Made by a program: the position numbers and the translations under genes
Origin: an uncultured Eubacteriales bacterium
GTDB lineage: Bacteria; Bacillota; Clostridia; Christensenellales; Aristaeellaceae
Direction: 5' to 3'
Length of the DNA: 40,694 bases
Assembly (NCBI GenBank): GCA_944349855.1
Contig: CALVNS010000023.1
Span: 1 to 40,694 of the forward strand
Shown: in pieces, positions 31,223 through 39,031 of the stretch
Position numbering within the stretch: the stretch's first letter is position 1
How the letters are laid out: every line of letters begins with the position of its first letter
Notes under the pieces: generated by a model
What the model saw: only the letters and a program-made list of their open reading frames with translations
Told to the model about the DNA's origin: nothing
Databases searched by the model: none

Positions 31223-31873
31223 ATGAATTCGCAAAGGCACGTCATACACGTAGGGAGCATGCAGGTGCGTCCGCGCCGCAGGCCGGAGGCGCCTCCAGCG
31301 CGCCGCGAGGCGGGAATGACGCTTCCGGAGCGCCTGCTGCGCGACTGTGCGCTGTGTACGGCGGCAGTGCTTGCGGCGCTGAGCTTTGCCAACGTCGGCG
31401 GCACGGCGGCCGACGGCGTGCTCAGCCGCGTGGCGGCGGCCGTACAGACGGACTATGATCCAGACGAGACACTGGGACGGCTGCAGTTCGTCCAAAACCT
31501 CGTGCCGGAGAGCGTACTCGTCTTTTGGAACGCCGGCGAGGCGGCAGGGCCGTATGCGCTGCCGGAGGGCGACGTGCTGCACGCGTTCAGTGCGCAGGAG
31601 CCTTGGGTCGTATTTTCACTGTCGGGCGACGTGCGCGCGGCCGCGCCGGGCGAGGTGATGAGCGTCACGCAGGGCGACGACGGACGCTATACGCTGCGCC
31701 TTTTGCATGCGGACGGTTCCGAGACGCTCTATGGCGGCCTTTGCGCATGCGGCGCGCGTGAAGGGGACGTCGTCTCCGAAGGCGATACGCTGGGCGAGGC
31801 GGATGGCGAGCTGTCCTTTGAAATCCGCAAGGGCGGCGAGTGCCTGAACCCGGCGGACGTAGCGCAGCGATGA
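31223..31873 (+). CDS. SpoIVFA-like sporulation protein (M23-like domain, non-catalytic)
   Basis: A 216-residue protein with a basic N-terminus, one membrane segment (about 45-58, followed by a Gly-rich stretch) and a C-terminal domain resembling the M23/LytM fold ('GETLYGGLCACGAREGDVVSEGDTLG' region, then 'SFEIRKGGECLNPADV'). In active LytM proteins the last strand is HLHFE; here it is ELSFE, so the metal-binding His residues are absent. SpoIVFA of Bacillus has this same inactive fold. It holds the SpoIVFB protease inactive in the mother-cell membrane until the SpoIVB signal. The gene directly overlaps a SpoIVFB homologue (ATGA). The ATG at 31223 has GGGAGGG 7 bases upstream. Confidence 0.8.
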   Translation: MNSQRHVIHVGSMQVRPRRRPEAPPARREAGMTLPERLLRDCALCTAAVLAALSFANVGGTAADGVLSRVAAAVQTDYDPDETLGRLQFVQNLVPESVLVFWNAGEAAGPYALPEGDVLHAFSAQEPWVVFSLSGDVRAAAPGEVMSVTQGDDGRYTLRLLHADGSETLYGGLCACGAREGDVVSEGDTLGEADGELSFEIRKGGECLNPADVAQR

Positions 31874-32772
31874 AGGTAGGCTCCTTCCGTGGCGTCGTGT
31901 TGGAGACGCACCCCGCCCTGCCCGTCTTCATGGCCGCGATGTGCGCGCAGGGGCTGGGGCGTACGCTCGCCGTGGGCGTAGTCGTGCTCGTGCTGCACGA
32001 GCTGGCTCATGCGCTGGCAGCGCATCTGTTGGGCATGCGGGTGCTCTCCCTGGAGCTGACGCCCTTCGGCGCCTGCGCTCGGCTGGAGGGGTTGCGCGAG
32101 CAGGCCGGCGCACGCTGTGTGGCCGTCGCGCTGGCCGGGCCCGCGGCCAATGCATTGCTTGCCGCTGCCGCGTTGGCGTGCGTGGGCGCCGGCGTCCTTT
32201 CGCGCTGGGAGGCGCTGCGCTTCATCCGGTTGAACCTGCTGCTGATGGGGTTCAACCTGCTGCCTGCGCTTCCGCTGGATGGCGGCCGTGCCCTGACGGC
32301 GCTTCTGACCCCGCGCCTGGGCGCGGAGCGCTGCCTGCGCGTCTTTTCCGTCGCAGGGGAAGTTCTGGGAGCGATGTTGCTCGCGCTGGGCGTGTGGGGC
32401 GCATTGCATGGAGCGCTCAACCTGTCTCTCCTGCTTGCCGCAAGCTATCTCGTCTACGCTGCCGCCAGGGAGCGCAGCGTGCCCACAGCGGATGGCGTGC
32501 GCGCGATGCTGCGCCACACCCAGACGCTGGCGCGGCGCGGCGCGCTGCCCATGCGGGAAATGCTCGTACGCGCCGATCTGCCCATCGCCGCGCTCGCCCG
32601 CCATACGTGCTCCGGCGCCTATTGCGAGCTGCGCGTGGTGGATGAAAATCTATGCCCGGTGGGCGTTCTGACGGAGGCTGCGCTGCTTCGCGCGATGCTG
32701 GAAGATCCCGCCCAGACCGCGCGCCAGGCGCTGACGAAAAAAGCTCCGAAAAAAAGAGAAAAAGAGGATTGA
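31870..32772 (+). CDS. spoIVFB: SpoIVFB-like intramembrane metalloprotease (M50B, site-2 protease)
   Basis: A 300-residue site-2 protease. The zinc motif is H43-E-L-A-H47 and the third ligand D137 is in 'NLLPALPLDGGRAL' (N129 to L142). About four to six membrane segments fill residues 15-200; a C-terminal soluble domain (about 205-290) resembles a single CBS-like unit, as in Bacillus SpoIVFB. The family member processes pro-sigma-K in the mother cell during late sporulation. It starts inside the stop of the SpoIVFA-like gene, the same pair order as in Bacillus. The tail is Lys/Glu-rich. Its stop overlaps the -35 element of the tRNA promoter. Confidence 0.9.
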   Translation: MKVGSFRGVVLETHPALPVFMAAMCAQGLGRTLAVGVVVLVLHELAHALAAHLLGMRVLSLELTPFGACARLEGLREQAGARCVAVALAGPAANALLAAAALACVGAGVLSRWEALRFIRLNLLLMGFNLLPALPLDGGRALTALLTPRLGAERCLRVFSVAGEVLGAMLLALGVWGALHGALNLSLLLAASYLVYAAARERSVPTADGVRAMLRHTQTLARRGALPMREMLVRADLPIAALARHTCSGAYCELRVVDENLCPVGVLTEAALLRAMLEDPAQTARQALTKKAPKKREKED

Positions 32773-32797
32773 CAAACTTGCACTCGTGCGATATAAT
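32769..32797 (+). promoter_or_regulatory. Promoter for the tRNA-Gln/tRNA-Glu unit
   Basis: Perfect TTGACA (32769-32774), 17-base spacer, perfect TATAAT (32792-32797). It is the strongest promoter seen in the window, as expected for tRNA genes. Confidence 0.9.
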
Positions 32798-32848
32798 ACT
32801 ATTCGTCGAACGGAGCGCTGAGGCAAAACGCTCCCGACAGACAAATGA

Positions 32849-32922
32849 TGGGGAATTGTGTAACGGCAGCACCTACGACTCTGACTCGTATTGTCTAGGT
32901 TCGAATCCTAGTTCCCCAGCCA
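32849..32922 (+). tRNA. tRNA-Gln (anticodon CUG)
   Basis: A complete cloverleaf with encoded CCA. The 7-bp acceptor stem is TGGGGAA with TTCCCCA, the anticodon stem TACGA/TCGTA with loop CTCTGAC (anticodon CTG), and the T arm CTAGG-TTCGAAT-CCTAG. It reads the CAG codon, which is favoured in this GC-rich genome. Confidence 0.95.
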
Positions 32923-32925
32923 TAT

Positions 32926-33000
32926 GGCTCCATGGTCAAGCGGTTAAGACGTCGCCCTCTCAAGGCGAAATCAGGGGTTCGATTCCCCTTGGAGCTACCA
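32926..33000 (+). tRNA. tRNA-Glu (anticodon CUC)
   Basis: A complete cloverleaf with encoded CCA, 3 bases after tRNA-Gln. The acceptor is GGCTCCA with TGGAGCT (G-U first pair), the anticodon stem TCGCC/GGCGA with loop CTCTCAA (anticodon CTC), and the T arm AGGGG-TTCGATT-CCCCT. It reads GAG. Confidence 0.94.
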
Positions 33001-33007
33001 CTTGAAG

Positions 33008-33038
33008 CCGGTCTTCTCCGAAGACCGGTTCTTTTTTT
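33008..33038 (+). terminator. Terminator of the tRNA unit
   Basis: A 9-bp perfect stem (CCGGTCTTC with its complement), loop TCC, then TTCTTTTTTT. Confidence 0.92.
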
Positions 33039-33080
33039 GTAAGAAATCAGTGAAATTATTGAAAAAATGACGTCCTTTCC

Positions 33081-33109
33081 TTGAAAAACATCACAAAAAA
33101 CATTATAAT
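33081..33109 (+). promoter_or_regulatory. Promoter for the 5'-nucleotidase gene
   Basis: TTGAAA (33081-33086), 17-base spacer, perfect TATAAT (33104-33109), set in an AT-rich stretch; the start codon follows about 42 bases downstream after GAGGAGGGAG. Confidence 0.85.
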
Positions 33110-33151
33110 GAGACTGTGATTTCCAATCTACATGAGGAGGGAGTCTGAACC

Positions 33152-34804
33152 ATGAAAAAATTGCTCAGCTTGCTGTTGACGTTAGCGCTGCTGCTTTCCG
33201 GCGCCGCGCTGGCCGAGACGGCGCAGCCCGCGCTCACCCGGGATCTCGTCGTGCTCTTCACCAGCGATGTGCACTGCGGCGTGGATGCCGGCTTTGGCTA
33301 TGCGGGCCTGGCCGCCGTGCGCGACGCGATGGCTCAGGACAACTATGTGCTGCTCGTGGATAACGGCGATTCCATCCAGGGCGAGCCCATCGGCACGATG
33401 ACGACCGGCGAGAGCAGCATCCAGCTGATGAATGCCGTCGGCTACGACATCGCCACCATCGGCAACCACGAGTTCGACTATGGCATGGACCGCTTCCTGG
33501 AGCTGACGCAGGAGGCGTCGTTCCCCTACGTCAGCGCCAACTTCACCCATGACGGCGAGCTGGTCTTCGACCCGTACGTCATAAAGGAGTTCGACGGCGT
33601 GAAGGTCGCGTTTGTGGGCATCACCACGCCCAAGACGATCACCTCGTCCACCCCGGCCTACTTCCAGGACGAGGCGGGCAACTTCGTCTACGGCTTCATG
33701 CAGGATGACAGCGGCGAGGCGCTCTACGCCGGCGTGCAGAGCGCGGTGGACGCCGCGCGCGCCGAGGGAGCGGCCTATGTCGTCGCCATGGCGCACCTGG
33801 GCATCGAGGCCGGCTGCGCGCCGTGGATGTCCACGGACGTCATCGCCCATACCACCGGCATCGACGCGATGCTCGACGGCCACAGCCACAGCCTGCTGGA
33901 GCAGGAGATGGTGAAGAACAAGGACGGCGAGGACGTGCTGCTTGCCGCCTGCGGCACGAAGCTGCAGGCCATCGGGTACCTGCGCATCGCCACGGACGGC
34001 ACGCTGTCCACCGGCCTGTACCAGTGGAACAACGACGTCGCCCTGCCCGATCTGCTCGGCCTGGAGGGAGAGGTCAAGGCGGCCGTGGACGAGGCCGGCG
34101 CGGCGCTGGAGAGCCGCCTGGGCGAGGTCGTCGCCTCTACGGCGGTCGATCTGGTCATCAACGACCCGGAGACGGGCGTACGCATCGTGCGCAATGCCGA
34201 GACGAACCTGGGCGACCTGTGCGCCGACGCGTACCGCATCCTCTCCGGCGCGGACATGGCCTTCGTCAACGGCGGCGGCGTGCGCGACGCGATCGCAGCC
34301 GGCGACATCACGCTCAACGACATCCTCAAGGTCCACCCCTTTGGCAACGCGATGTGCGTCGTAGAGGCCACCGGACAGCAGATCCTGGACGCGCTCGAGT
34401 GGGGCGCGCAGGTCGTGCCGGAAGAGAACGGCGGCTTCCTGCAGGTCTCCGGCCTGACGTATGAGATCCACACCTATATTCCCTCCTCCTGCACGCAGGA
34501 TGAGAACGGCATGTTCACCGGCGTGTCCGGCGAATACCGCGTGAAGAACGTGATGGTCGGCGCAGAGCCGCTCGACCTGGAGAAGACCTATACGCTGGCC
34601 AGCCATAACTACATGCTCAAGAACGCGGGCGACGGCTTCACCATGTTCCAGGGCTGCACCCTGCTGCAGGACGAGGTCATGCTCGACAACCAGGTGCTGA
34701 TCAACTACATCACCCAGACGCTGGGCGGCGTCGTGGGCGAGGCCTATGCCAATCCCTATGGCGAGGGACGCATCGTGGCCGTGCCCGAAGCGCCCGAGGC
34801 ATAA
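33152..34804 (+). CDS. Secreted 5'-nucleotidase / UDP-sugar diphosphatase family protein
   Basis: A 550-residue two-domain protein. A Sec signal peptide (1-21, ending 'AALAE') has no lipobox. The N-terminal calcineurin-like domain has the dimetal motifs 'FTSDVHCG', 'LLVDNGDSIQG', 'IGNHEFDYG', 'MAHLG' and 'GHSHS'. The C-terminal 5'-nucleotidase domain (about 325-520) shows 'ETNLGDLCADAYR', 'VNGGGVR' and 'NAGDGFTMF'. These are the substrate-contacting regions, of which the last supplies an aromatic residue for base stacking. The enzyme should dephosphorylate extracellular nucleotides or split UDP-sugars. There is no LPXTG or anchor, so it is probably released or loosely wall-bound. It has its own promoter and terminator. 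Confidence 0.93.
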   Translation: MKKLLSLLLTLALLLSGAALAETAQPALTRDLVVLFTSDVHCGVDAGFGYAGLAAVRDAMAQDNYVLLVDNGDSIQGEPIGTMTTGESSIQLMNAVGYDIATIGNHEFDYGMDRFLELTQEASFPYVSANFTHDGELVFDPYVIKEFDGVKVAFVGITTPKTITSSTPAYFQDEAGNFVYGFMQDDSGEALYAGVQSAVDAARAEGAAYVVAMAHLGIEAGCAPWMSTDVIAHTTGIDAMLDGHSHSLLEQEMVKNKDGEDVLLAACGTKLQAIGYLRIATDGTLSTGLYQWNNDVALPDLLGLEGEVKAAVDEAGAALESRLGEVVASTAVDLVINDPETGVRIVRNAETNLGDLCADAYRILSGADMAFVNGGGVRDAIAAGDITLNDILKVHPFGNAMCVVEATGQQILDALEWGAQVVPEENGGFLQVSGLTYEIHTYIPSSCTQDENGMFTGVSGEYRVKNVMVGAEPLDLEKTYTLASHNYMLKNAGDGFTMFQGCTLLQDEVMLDNQVLINYITQTLGGVVGEAYANPYGEGRIVAVPEAPEA

Positions 34805-34814
34805 TTCATCCCCT

Positions 34815-34842
34815 GCCCCTTCCCACGCGGGAAGGGGCTTTT
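34815..34842 (+). terminator. Terminator of the 5'-nucleotidase gene
   Basis: A 10-bp perfect stem (GCCCCTTCCC with its complement), loop ACGC, then TTTT. Confidence 0.85.
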
Positions 34843-34857
34843 CTGTGCGTTTTGGCA

Positions 34858-34886
34858 TTGCGCCCGGCGCGGTGATGCGGTACAAT
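34858..34886 (+). promoter_or_regulatory. Candidate promoter for the cutC gene
   Basis: TTGCGC (34858-34863), 17-base spacer and TACAAT (34881-34886), about 50 bases before the start codon. Confidence 0.5.
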
Positions 34887-34938
34887 ATCCGCAGCACCAC
34901 ATCACCGCCGGGCAATACAGAAGGAGGTCCGTTCCCCT

Positions 34939-35682
34939 ATGTCCGACATCTTGCTTGAAATCTGCTGCGGCTCTGCCGACGACGTGATCGAGGCCGCGCG
35001 CGGCGGGGCCGACCGCGTCGAGCTCAATTCCAACCTGTTTCAGGGCGGCCTGACGCCCTCGCTGGGGACGCTTCAGGTCGTCAAACGCCACGTCTCCCTC
35101 CCCGTGATGACGATGATCCGTCCCCGCGCAGGCGGCTTTTGCTACACCGACGTCGAGTTCGAGACCATGCGCGCCGACGCGCGTGCGCTGCTCGCCGCGG
35201 GCGCGGACGGCCTGGTCTTCGGCTTTCTGCACCCGGACGGCACGGTCGACGAGGCGCGCACGCGCGAGATGGTCGCGCTGTGCGAGGGACGGCCGTGCGT
35301 GTTCCACCGGGCGCTGGACGTCACGCCCGACTGGAAGCGCGCGCTGGACGCGCTGATCCGCCTGGGCGTCACGCGCGTGCTGACGAGCGGCCAGGCCTCC
35401 GACGTGTTCTTCGCACTGGAGACCATCGCCGAGATGATCCGCTTTGCCGGCGACGCCATCGAGATCCTGCCCGGCGCAGGCATCACGCTGGAAAACGTAC
35501 GCCGCGTCGTGGAGGCGACGGGCTGCCGGCAGGTGCACCTGGCGCGCCACCGCAGCATGCCCGACACGTCCGTGAACAACAACCGCAGCATCTACTACGG
35601 CGGAGCGCTCTATCCGCCGGAGGACCGCTACGACGTGACCGACGGCGACTACGTGGCCGCCGTGCGCGGCCGCCTCGGCTGA
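34939..35682 (+). CDS. cutC: CutC-family TIM-barrel protein
   Basis: A 247-residue CutC-fold protein. 'LEICCGSADDVIEAARGGADRVELNSNLFQGGLTPS' is the N-terminal signature, followed by 'MIRPRAGGFCY', 'GLVFGFLHPDGTVD', 'VFHRALDVTPD', 'RVLTSGQA' and 'ILPGAGIT'. CutC was named for copper tolerance in E. coli, but that role has been questioned, and in many gut bacteria it lies beside glycan or amidase genes, as here. AGAAGGAGG lies upstream of the start. It ends 12 bases before a glycosylasparaginase gene, with which it is probably co-transcribed. Confidence 0.9.
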   Translation: MSDILLEICCGSADDVIEAARGGADRVELNSNLFQGGLTPSLGTLQVVKRHVSLPVMTMIRPRAGGFCYTDVEFETMRADARALLAAGADGLVFGFLHPDGTVDEARTREMVALCEGRPCVFHRALDVTPDWKRALDALIRLGVTRVLTSGQASDVFFALETIAEMIRFAGDAIEILPGAGITLENVRRVVEATGCRQVHLARHRSMPDTSVNNNRSIYYGGALYPPEDRYDVTDGDYVAAVRGRLG

Positions 35683-35694
35683 GGAGGGATGCCC

Positions 35695-36609
35695 ATGAGC
35701 GCGATCATCGGAACGTGGAAGATGTGCTATGACGGCCTGTGTGCCGGCCATGCGCTGCTCGCGGGCGGCGCGAGCGCTGGCGACGCCGTCGTGCGCACCG
35801 TCACGGCCGTGGAGGACGACCCGGCCTATACCTCCGTGGGCTACGGCGGCCTGCCGGCCAGCGACGGCCGCGTGCTGCTTGACGCTGCCTTCATGGACGG
35901 GCACACGCTGCGCCTGGGCGGCGTGATGGGCGTGGAAAACGTGCGCAATCCCATCCAGGCGGCCAGGCTGCTGTGCGGACGGGAGACGAACTGTCTGCTG
36001 TGTGGGCGCGGCGCGGAGCAGTTTGCCGTGGAGGCCGGGCTAAAGATGCGCGACATGCGCACTGAAAATGCCATGCGCCGCTGGCGCGAGGCGGTGCAGC
36101 AGGAGGCCGGACGCCTGACGGCCTACCGCGGGCACGACACGGTCTGCGTGCTCGCGCTTGACGGCGAGGGGCGCATGGCCGCGGGCACCTCCACGTCTGG
36201 CCTGTTCATGAAGGCGCCCGGCCGCGTGGGCGATTCGCCGATCGTCGGCTCGGGATTCTACTGCGACGAGCGCTATGGCGCAGCCGCCGCGACGGGCCTG
36301 GGCGAGGACATCATGCGCGGCTGCCTGTCCTACGAGATCGTCTCGCGCATGCGCGCGGGCGTCTCTCCCGCCGACGCCTGTGCAGGCGCGCTCGCAGCGC
36401 TCGTGGAGCGCAAGCGCTCGCTCGGCGAGGACGCGGGCAGCATCAGCCTGATCGCGCTCTCGCCTAGCGGCGCATATGGCGCGGCGACCACGCTGCCCGT
36501 CTTCCCCTTCGCCGCGGGCGGCGCGGACGGCGTCGCCCTGTACGCGGCGCGGGCGGACGGCTCGCCGATTCGCGCCGTGACGGTTGCAGAACTCGAGGGC
36601 GAGCCCTGA
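35695..36609 (+). CDS. Glycosylasparaginase / isoaspartyl peptidase-family Ntn hydrolase
   Basis: A 304-residue protein of the N4-(beta-N-acetylglucosaminyl)-L-asparaginase family. These enzymes mature by self-cleavage before a Thr, which becomes the N-terminal nucleophile. 'YRGHDTVCVLALD' gives the cleavage site D148/T149. 'AAGTSTSGLFMKAPGRVGDSPIVGSGFY' (from about 162) is the substrate-binding signature with the GDS(P) motif. The family removes the sugar-asparagine link of glycopeptides, or in relatives plain asparagine or isoaspartyl peptides; there is no signal peptide, so it acts inside the cell. The ATG at 35695 has GAGGAGGG 6 bases upstream; the ATG at 35689 abuts that site. Co-directional with cutC and nadE. 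Confidence 0.88.
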   Translation: MSAIIGTWKMCYDGLCAGHALLAGGASAGDAVVRTVTAVEDDPAYTSVGYGGLPASDGRVLLDAAFMDGHTLRLGGVMGVENVRNPIQAARLLCGRETNCLLCGRGAEQFAVEAGLKMRDMRTENAMRRWREAVQQEAGRLTAYRGHDTVCVLALDGEGRMAAGTSTSGLFMKAPGRVGDSPIVGSGFYCDERYGAAAATGLGEDIMRGCLSYEIVSRMRAGVSPADACAGALAALVERKRSLGEDAGSISLIALSPSGAYGAATTLPVFPFAAGGADGVALYAARADGSPIRAVTVAELEGEP

Positions 36610-36644
36610 TCTACCAAAACCGGGCCTGCGCCCGTCGAAAGGAA

Positions 36645-38990
36645 ATGATGACCGTGCTTGACGGAATGATCCGCGTGGGCGCCGCCGTGCCGCGCGTCTA
36701 CCTGGCGGACTGCAAGAAGAACGCGCAGGAGATCTGCGCGCTGCTGGATGAGGCCGCGCGCGAGGGCGTGCGCATCCTCGTCTTTCCCGAGCTGTGCCTG
36801 TGCGGCTACACCTGCGGCGACCTGTTTTTGCAGCCCACGCTGCAGCGCGCCGCGCTGGACGCGCTGCAGGCCGTTGCCGCCCACCACAGCCCCGTCACCG
36901 CCGTAGTGGGCCTGCCGCTGATGGCCGAAGGCCAGCTCTACAACTGCGCCGCCGTCATCTCGGACGGGCGCGTGGCGGGCCTGGTGCCCAAGCAGCACCT
37001 GCCCAACTACGGCGAATTCTACGAGCAGCGCTGGTTCTCCCCCGCCTCATCCGCGCCGGAGGCCGCGACCGTCGGCGAAGCGCGCGTGCCCATGGGGCGA
37101 GACCTGCTCTTTGAGTGCGGCGAGGTGTGCTTTGGCATTGAGGTCTGCGAGGATCTGTGGGTGCCGTCCCCGCCCTCCGGCCCGCTGTGCATGGCGGGCG
37201 CGGAGCTGATCCTGAATCCCTCTGCCAGCGACGAAGTCGTCACCAAGCACCGCTACCGCACGGAGCTGATCGCCCAGCAGTCGGCGCGCTGCATGTGCGG
37301 CTATGTCTATGCCGGGGCCGGCTACGGCGAATCCACGACCGACCTGGTCTTCGCGGGCTATGCGGGCGTCTATGAAAACGGCCGGCTCCTTGCGGAAAAC
37401 GAGCGCTTCCGCCGCGCCTCGTCGCTGACGTGGGCGGATGTGGACGTGGAGCGCCTGCGCTTTCAGCGCGCGCGCAGCCGCTCGTTCTTCCTGGATGCGC
37501 CGCAGGGCCTGCGCCGCGTGCCGGTGACGCTTGCGGGCGTCTGGCGGCCCGGCCTGCGCCGTCCGCTGCCGCCCATGCCCTTCGTGCCCGCGGGCGCGGA
37601 GCGAGATAGCCGCACGCGCGAGATCATCTCCATCCAGGAGACGGGCTTGCTCACGCGCTTTGAGCGCACGGGACTGCAAAAGGCGGTCATCGGCGTCTCC
37701 GGCGGCCTGGACTCGACGCTGACGCTGCTGGTCACGGCGCATGCATTCCGCGAGGCGGGCTATCCGGCCGAAAACGTGTACGCGATCACGATGCCGGGCT
37801 TTGGCACCGGCAGCCGCACGCTGAAGAACGCGCGCGCGCTGATGGCGCTGCTGGGCTGCACGGTGCAGGAGATCCCCATCGGCCCGGCGGTCACGCAGCA
37901 CTTTGCCGACATCGGCCAGGACCCGGCAGTGCACGACGTCGCCTACGAAAACGCCCAGGCGCGCGAGCGCACGCAGATCCTCATGGACTACGCCAACCGC
38001 ATCGGCGCGCTGGCAATGGGCACGGGCGACCTGTCCGAGCTGGCGCTGGGCTGGTGCACCTACAACGGCGACCACATGTCCATGTATAACATCAACGGCA
38101 GCGTGCCCAAGACGCTCATCAAGCATCTGGTGCGCTACATGGGCCACGAGGTCTTCGGCGGCGAGATTGCGGCGATCGTCGACGACATTCTGGATACGCC
38201 GATCTCGCCCGAGCTGATCCCCTCGGAGGGCGGCGAAGAGCTCACCCAGCGCACGGAGGACGTGCTGGGCGCCTACGCGCTGCACGACTTCTTCCTCTAC
38301 CACATGATGGACAGCGGCGCGGGCCCGGACAAGCTGCTCGCGATGGCGGAGGCGGCCTTTGGCGGCGCGTATACCCGTCGCCAGATCGTCGAGGCGCTAG
38401 AAACGTTTGTGCGCCGCTTCTTCAGCCAGCAGTTCAAGCGCAGCTGCCTGCCCGACGGGCCCAAGGTCGGCAACGTCAGCCTCTCCCCACGTGGGGACTG
38501 GCGCATGCCCAGCGACGCGAGCGCCGCGCTGTGGATGGAGCGGGTGAAGGCGCTGCAAAGCGGCCTCTCGTGCTGCACGGTGCATCCCTTCGGCACGCTG
38601 GGCGGCTACAAGTACGTGGTGCTGCTCTCCCGCTGCGAGGGACGGCTGCTGCTCAGCCGCCACCGCCGCCGGACGACCTGGGAGACGCAGGGCGGCCATA
38701 TCGAGCCGGGCGAGACGCCAGAGCAGGCCGCGCGGCGCGAGCTGTTCGAGGAATCCGGCGCCGCGGACTTCACCCTGACGCCGCTGTTCGACTACTATGC
38801 AAGCGACGAGCAGAACAGTGCCGTCGGCGCGGTCTTCCTGGCGGACGTGCGCACGCTCTCCGCCCTGCCGCAAAGCGAGATGGCCGAGGTGCGCGCATTC
38901 GACGCCCTGCCGGACGAGCTGACCTATCCTGCGATCACGCCGGTCCTGTTCCGGGCCGCGCGGGAACACTTCCCCGGGTGCGGGCTGTAA
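36645..38990 (+). CDS. nadE: Fusion protein: glutamine-dependent NAD+ synthetase + Nudix hydrolase
   Basis: A 781-residue protein, about 140 residues longer than clostridial NadE. Residues ~8-290 are the nitrilase-type glutaminase with the catalytic triad E49 ('FPELCLCGY'), K116 ('VPKQHLPNYGEFYE') and C168 ('EVCEDLW'). Residues ~330-635 are the NAD synthetase with the ATP-pyrophosphatase loop 'SGGLDS' (352-357), 'GTGDLSELALGW' and 'SCLPDGPKVG'. From about residue 645 a Nudix domain follows. Its Nudix box, residues 684-706, fits the consensus G-x5-E-x7-RE-L-x-EE-x-G-A exactly, preceded by 'KYVVLLSR' and 'RHRRRTTWE'. NadE amidates nicotinate adenine dinucleotide; the Nudix substrate is unknown. 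The start could be 36645, 36648 or 36666; GAAAGGA at 36637 favours the first two. Confidence 0.94.
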   Translation: MMTVLDGMIRVGAAVPRVYLADCKKNAQEICALLDEAAREGVRILVFPELCLCGYTCGDLFLQPTLQRAALDALQAVAAHHSPVTAVVGLPLMAEGQLYNCAAVISDGRVAGLVPKQHLPNYGEFYEQRWFSPASSAPEAATVGEARVPMGRDLLFECGEVCFGIEVCEDLWVPSPPSGPLCMAGAELILNPSASDEVVTKHRYRTELIAQQSARCMCGYVYAGAGYGESTTDLVFAGYAGVYENGRLLAENERFRRASSLTWADVDVERLRFQRARSRSFFLDAPQGLRRVPVTLAGVWRPGLRRPLPPMPFVPAGAERDSRTREIISIQETGLLTRFERTGLQKAVIGVSGGLDSTLTLLVTAHAFREAGYPAENVYAITMPGFGTGSRTLKNARALMALLGCTVQEIPIGPAVTQHFADIGQDPAVHDVAYENAQARERTQILMDYANRIGALAMGTGDLSELALGWCTYNGDHMSMYNINGSVPKTLIKHLVRYMGHEVFGGEIAAIVDDILDTPISPELIPSEGGEELTQRTEDVLGAYALHDFFLYHMMDSGAGPDKLLAMAEAAFGGAYTRRQIVEALETFVRRFFSQQFKRSCLPDGPKVGNVSLSPRGDWRMPSDASAALWMERVKALQSGLSCCTVHPFGTLGGYKYVVLLSRCEGRLLLSRHRRRTTWETQGGHIEPGETPEQAARRELFEESGAADFTLTPLFDYYASDEQNSAVGAVFLADVRTLSALPQSEMAEVRAFDALPDELTYPAITPVLFRAAREHFPGCGL

Positions 38991-38991
38991 C

Positions 38992-39026
38992 AAAAGGCGC
39001 TGCCGCGATGTGCGGCAGCGCCTTTT
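38992..39026. terminator. Bidirectional terminator between nadE and anti-sigma-like gene
   Basis: A perfect 15-bp stem (AAAAGGCGCTGCCGC with its complement) and a 5-base loop; the A/T ends give T runs in both directions. Confidence 0.92.
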
Positions 39027-39031
39027 CGCTA

